Source of the DNA: an uncultured Bacteroidales bacterium
GTDB taxonomy: Bacteria; Bacteroidota; Bacteroidia; Bacteroidales; UBA932
Reading direction: 5' to 3'
Length of the DNA: 64,000 nt
Assembly (NCBI GenBank): GCA_944322585.1
Contig: CALUPB010000001.1
Coordinates: 248,001 to 312,000, forward strand
Under the pieces are notes generated by a model. That model saw nothing but the letters and a program-made list of their open reading frames with translations. It searched no databases and was not told where the DNA came from. The translations under genes were made by a program, and so were the position numbers. Of this stretch, positions 62,286 through 64,000 are shown piece by piece (the first letter of the stretch is position 1; each line of letters begins with the position of its first letter).

Positions 62286-62444
62286 CTATTTCTTTGCGAA
62301 GAAATCCTTTACCTTTTCGGTCTCGACAAGTTCCTCCTTGAATACATATGCACCTGTCTTTGGAGACTTGTCCATACGGATGCATTTCACCATGCTCTTT
62401 GCGCCTGACTTGGCACTGAAGGTTGCGACTGCTTTCTTTGCCAT
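62286..62444 (-). CDS. DUF4295 small protein
   Basis: A 52-residue basic protein, MAKKAVATFSAKSGAKSMVK...KVKDFFAKK, of the DUF4295 family found only in Bacteroidetes, always between rpmG and ftsY. It is probably a ribosome-associated small protein (recent structures place it on the 50S subunit in the phylum), but that is from memory and not visible here. Ends in TAG, in frame with ftsY. Confidence 0.9.
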   Translation of the reverse strand: MAKKAVATFSAKSGAKSMVKCIRMDKSPKTGAYVFKEELVETEKVKDFFAKK

Positions 62445-62456
62445 AACTCAATCCTT

Positions 62457-62645
62457 TTATTTGATCTCACGATGAACAGTCACCCTCTTGAGGTACGGAT
62501 TGTACTTCTTGCGCTCAAGGCGTTCAGTCGTGTTCTTCTTGTTCTTGGTTGTGATATATCTTGATATACCCGGTACACCGCTCTCTCTCTGCTCGGTGCA
62601 CTCAAGGATGACCTGCACCCTGTTACCTTTTGCTTTCTTTGCCAT
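62457..62645 (-). CDS. rpmG: 50S ribosomal protein bL33
   Basis: A 62-residue basic protein starting [19 protein letters not shown], with the bL33 core [21 protein letters not shown]. Cysteine pairs of the zinc-binding type are absent (C- form). It lies 12 bp before DUF4295 and 11 bp after rpmB. Confidence 0.96.
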   Translation of the reverse strand: MAKKAKGNRVQVILECTEQRESGVPGISRYITTKNKKNTTERLERKKYNPYLKRVTVHREIK

Positions 62646-62656
62646 AACACTGAAAA

Positions 62657-62899
62657 TTAGACAAGGTTAATATATCCTTTGCTCTGTGCTTCCTTCACGG
62701 CAGCATCCACTCCGAGCTTTTCGATGGTCTTCATGCCCTTGCAGGTCACCTTCAAGGTAATGAACCTCTGCTCTGCTTCAGACCAGAATTTCTTGGTCTT
62801 GAGGTTCAGGGCAAATATGCGCTTCGTACGCCTTTTGGAATGGGAGACATTGTTGCCCACCATCCTCTTTCTTCCTGTTATTTGACAAACCTTTGCCAT
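62657..62899 (-). CDS. rpmB: 50S ribosomal protein bL28
   Basis: An 80-residue protein starting [29 protein letters not shown], the bL28 signature. First gene of the rpmB-rpmG-DUF4295-ftsY operon. A weak -7-like GATATTTG lies about 50 bp upstream. Confidence 0.97.
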   Translation of the reverse strand: MAKVCQITGRKRMVGNNVSHSKRRTKRIFALNLKTKKFWSEAEQRFITLKVTCKGMKTIEKLGVDAAVKEAQSKGYINLV

Positions 62900-62976
62900 T
62901 GTATATACTTTTTAATTATTTCAAATTATTTTTGCGGGCTGCAAATATCGCGTAAATATTTCTAAAAAACAAGTAT

Positions 62977-64000
62977 CTACACGAATTTGAATATTCTGCG
63001 CCACCTGATATTGTCAGGGAAAGACCTGTTCCTGTCTACGGAGAACCATATCACGGACGGTTTGCCGACTATATGGTCTTCCGGCACAAAGCCCCAGTAT
63101 CTCGAATCGAGGGAGTTGTGCCTGTTGTCCCCCATCATGAAGTAGTAATCCTGCCTGAAAGTATAGCTCGTCGCGACTTCACCGTTTATCAGGATATTCC
63201 CGTCCGCATCCACTTTCAGATCATTATGTTCATAATCCCTGATGATCCTTTCATAAAGCGGAAGGTTGTCCGTGTCAAGTCCTACGGTAACCCCTGCCTG
63301 CGGTATCCAGAGAGGTCCGAAATTGTCTCTGGTCCATCTGAAATTCTCCGAGAAAGGGAAAATCGTCAGATAGGAATCCGGATAGTCGGGCGGATATACA
63401 TCGATATTCTCCTCGACCGAGACCACATTCGGAAAATTCCGGACCGTTTCAAGCATCTGCCGCGTCAGAGGCAATGCAGGATATCCGGGAAGACGGTCGC
63501 TGAACCCGCCGTTGTACCCGAGCTCACCGATATTGATACCGAGCCTGTCGAGATTTTTCGGATTGATCTTCTGACCGTTGGTAATTACAGTATACGAACT
63601 CTGTACTCCGTCCCATACTTCCTGCGGCTGTCCGTCGATATGGACCCTGCCGTCAATTATCCGGAGAGTATCCCCCGCAACTGCGACACACCTCTTTACG
63701 TAATGGTCTTTCTTGTCCATCGGACGGACCTTGACCGGACCGAAATTGCTGACGGCATAATCCCTTCCGGCAGTCCTGCACATGGTGTAGTAATCCTCGG
63801 CAGGCGCCTTGGCGAGGACTGTATCCCCGTTAGGAAATCCGAAAACCACGTAATCGCCGCGCTCCACATGTCCGAAACCGCGAAGCCTCCTGTACTTGTT
63901 CTGGATCAGCGTGGAGTAGGACTCCTTCCGCCCTCCGGGAAGCACATTGTGGGTAAACGGTACTGTCAGCGGAGTCTGCGGGACTCTCGGCCCGTATGCC
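62977..64000 (-). CDS. lepB: Signal peptidase I (N-terminal part outside window)
   Basis: The visible C-terminal 341 residues start within YGPRVPQTPLTVPFTHN, the segment that follows the catalytic S-M-x-P-T motif in Bacteroidetes signal peptidase I; the catalytic Ser itself lies beyond base 64000. The general-base Lys is in KRCVAVAGDTLRI, and the conserved YYFMMGDNRHNSLDSRYWGFVPEDHIVGK box is present. A long insert (about 120 residues) between the two boxes is usual for this phylum. It cleaves signal peptides at the inner membrane. A GTG at 63945 is internal and is not the start. Confidence 0.92.
   Translation of the reverse strand, partial: AYGPRVPQTPLTVPFTHNVLPGGRKESYSTLIQNKYRRLRGFGHVERGDYVVFGFPNGDTVLAKAPAEDYYTMCRTAGRDYAVSNFGPVKVRPMDKKDHYVKRCVAVAGDTLRIIDGRVHIDGQPQEVWDGVQSSYTVITNGQKINPKNLDRLGINIGELGYNGGFSDRLPGYPALPLTRQMLETVRNFPNVVSVEENIDVYPPDYPDSYLTIFPFSENFRWTRDNFGPLWIPQAGVTVGLDTDNLPLYERIIRDYEHNDLKVDADGNILINGEVATSYTFRQDYYFMMGDNRHNSLDSRYWGFVPEDHIVGKPSVIWFSVDRNRSFPDNIRWRRIFKFV

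Overview
The window is a stretch of a Bacteroidetes chromosome, almost certainly order Bacteroidales. Evidence: a SusC/SusD outer-membrane import pair, FimA/FimB-type (type V) fimbrial genes, BACON-domain lipoproteins, DUF4295, DUF4296 and DUF4302 proteins, and promoters of the Bacteroidetes form TTTG-N19-TAnnTTTG in front of several genes and all three tRNAs. Shine-Dalgarno sequences are nearly absent, as expected for this phylum, with a few striking exceptions. I cannot name the genus.

Left part (1-11.9 kb): a truncated CstA-type peptide transporter gene; a divergent AAA ATPase-sirtuin pair; rpsU with a palindrome-embedded promoter and a perfect Shine-Dalgarno; a giant AsmA-like protein followed by prmA; tRNA-Leu(TAG) followed by a glycosyltransferase and a hexapeptide acyltransferase; and a convergent serine-type sulfatase. 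Next (12-20.4 kb) come tRNA-His, a cluster of surface lipoproteins (a BACON/NucA-type nuclease, a BACON-LRR protein whose best start is a CTG, and a DUF4595-like protein) with gene remnants between them, a 73-bp tandem repeat, an oxaloacetate decarboxylase/pyruvate carboxylase-type carboxyltransferase whose biotinyl domain lacks the lysine, and a structured repeat region.

Middle part (20.4-43.2 kb): mostly housekeeping genes (radC, upp, rpoN with SPOR and LEA-like partners, miaB, cls, hsp20, a uracil-DNA-glycosylase-like protein, a 2-hydroxyacid dehydrogenase, tRNA-Leu(CAG), deoC, radical SAM, amidohydrolase, DUF4296, pheT). These are interrupted by a five-gene fimbrial operon (36.15 to 30.31 kb, minus strand) that opens with a HELAH-type metallopeptidase lipoprotein. 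A broken AAA-ATPase/PD-(D/E)XK gene lies at 43.3-44.75 kb.

Right part (45-61.1 kb, minus strand): one long operon reading susC, susD, zinc metallohydrolase lipoprotein, DUF4302 lipoprotein, BACON lipoprotein, another lipoprotein, then two very large surface lipoproteins built from 27-residue BspA/DUF285-like repeats. No glycoside hydrolase is present. The set looks like a surface import system with a peptidase and several binding lipoproteins, and the substrate may be peptide or glycoprotein rather than polysaccharide (inference). The window ends with the conserved rpmB-rpmG-DUF4295-ftsY operon and a 3'-truncated view of signal peptidase I.

The observations I rank highest are: extended Shine-Dalgarno sequences shared by rpsU and rpoN (and shorter ones on radC and hsp20) in an otherwise Shine-Dalgarno-free genome; the metallopeptidase inside the fimbrial operon; the SusCD/metallohydrolase/BspA lipoprotein operon; and the missing biotinyl lysine.
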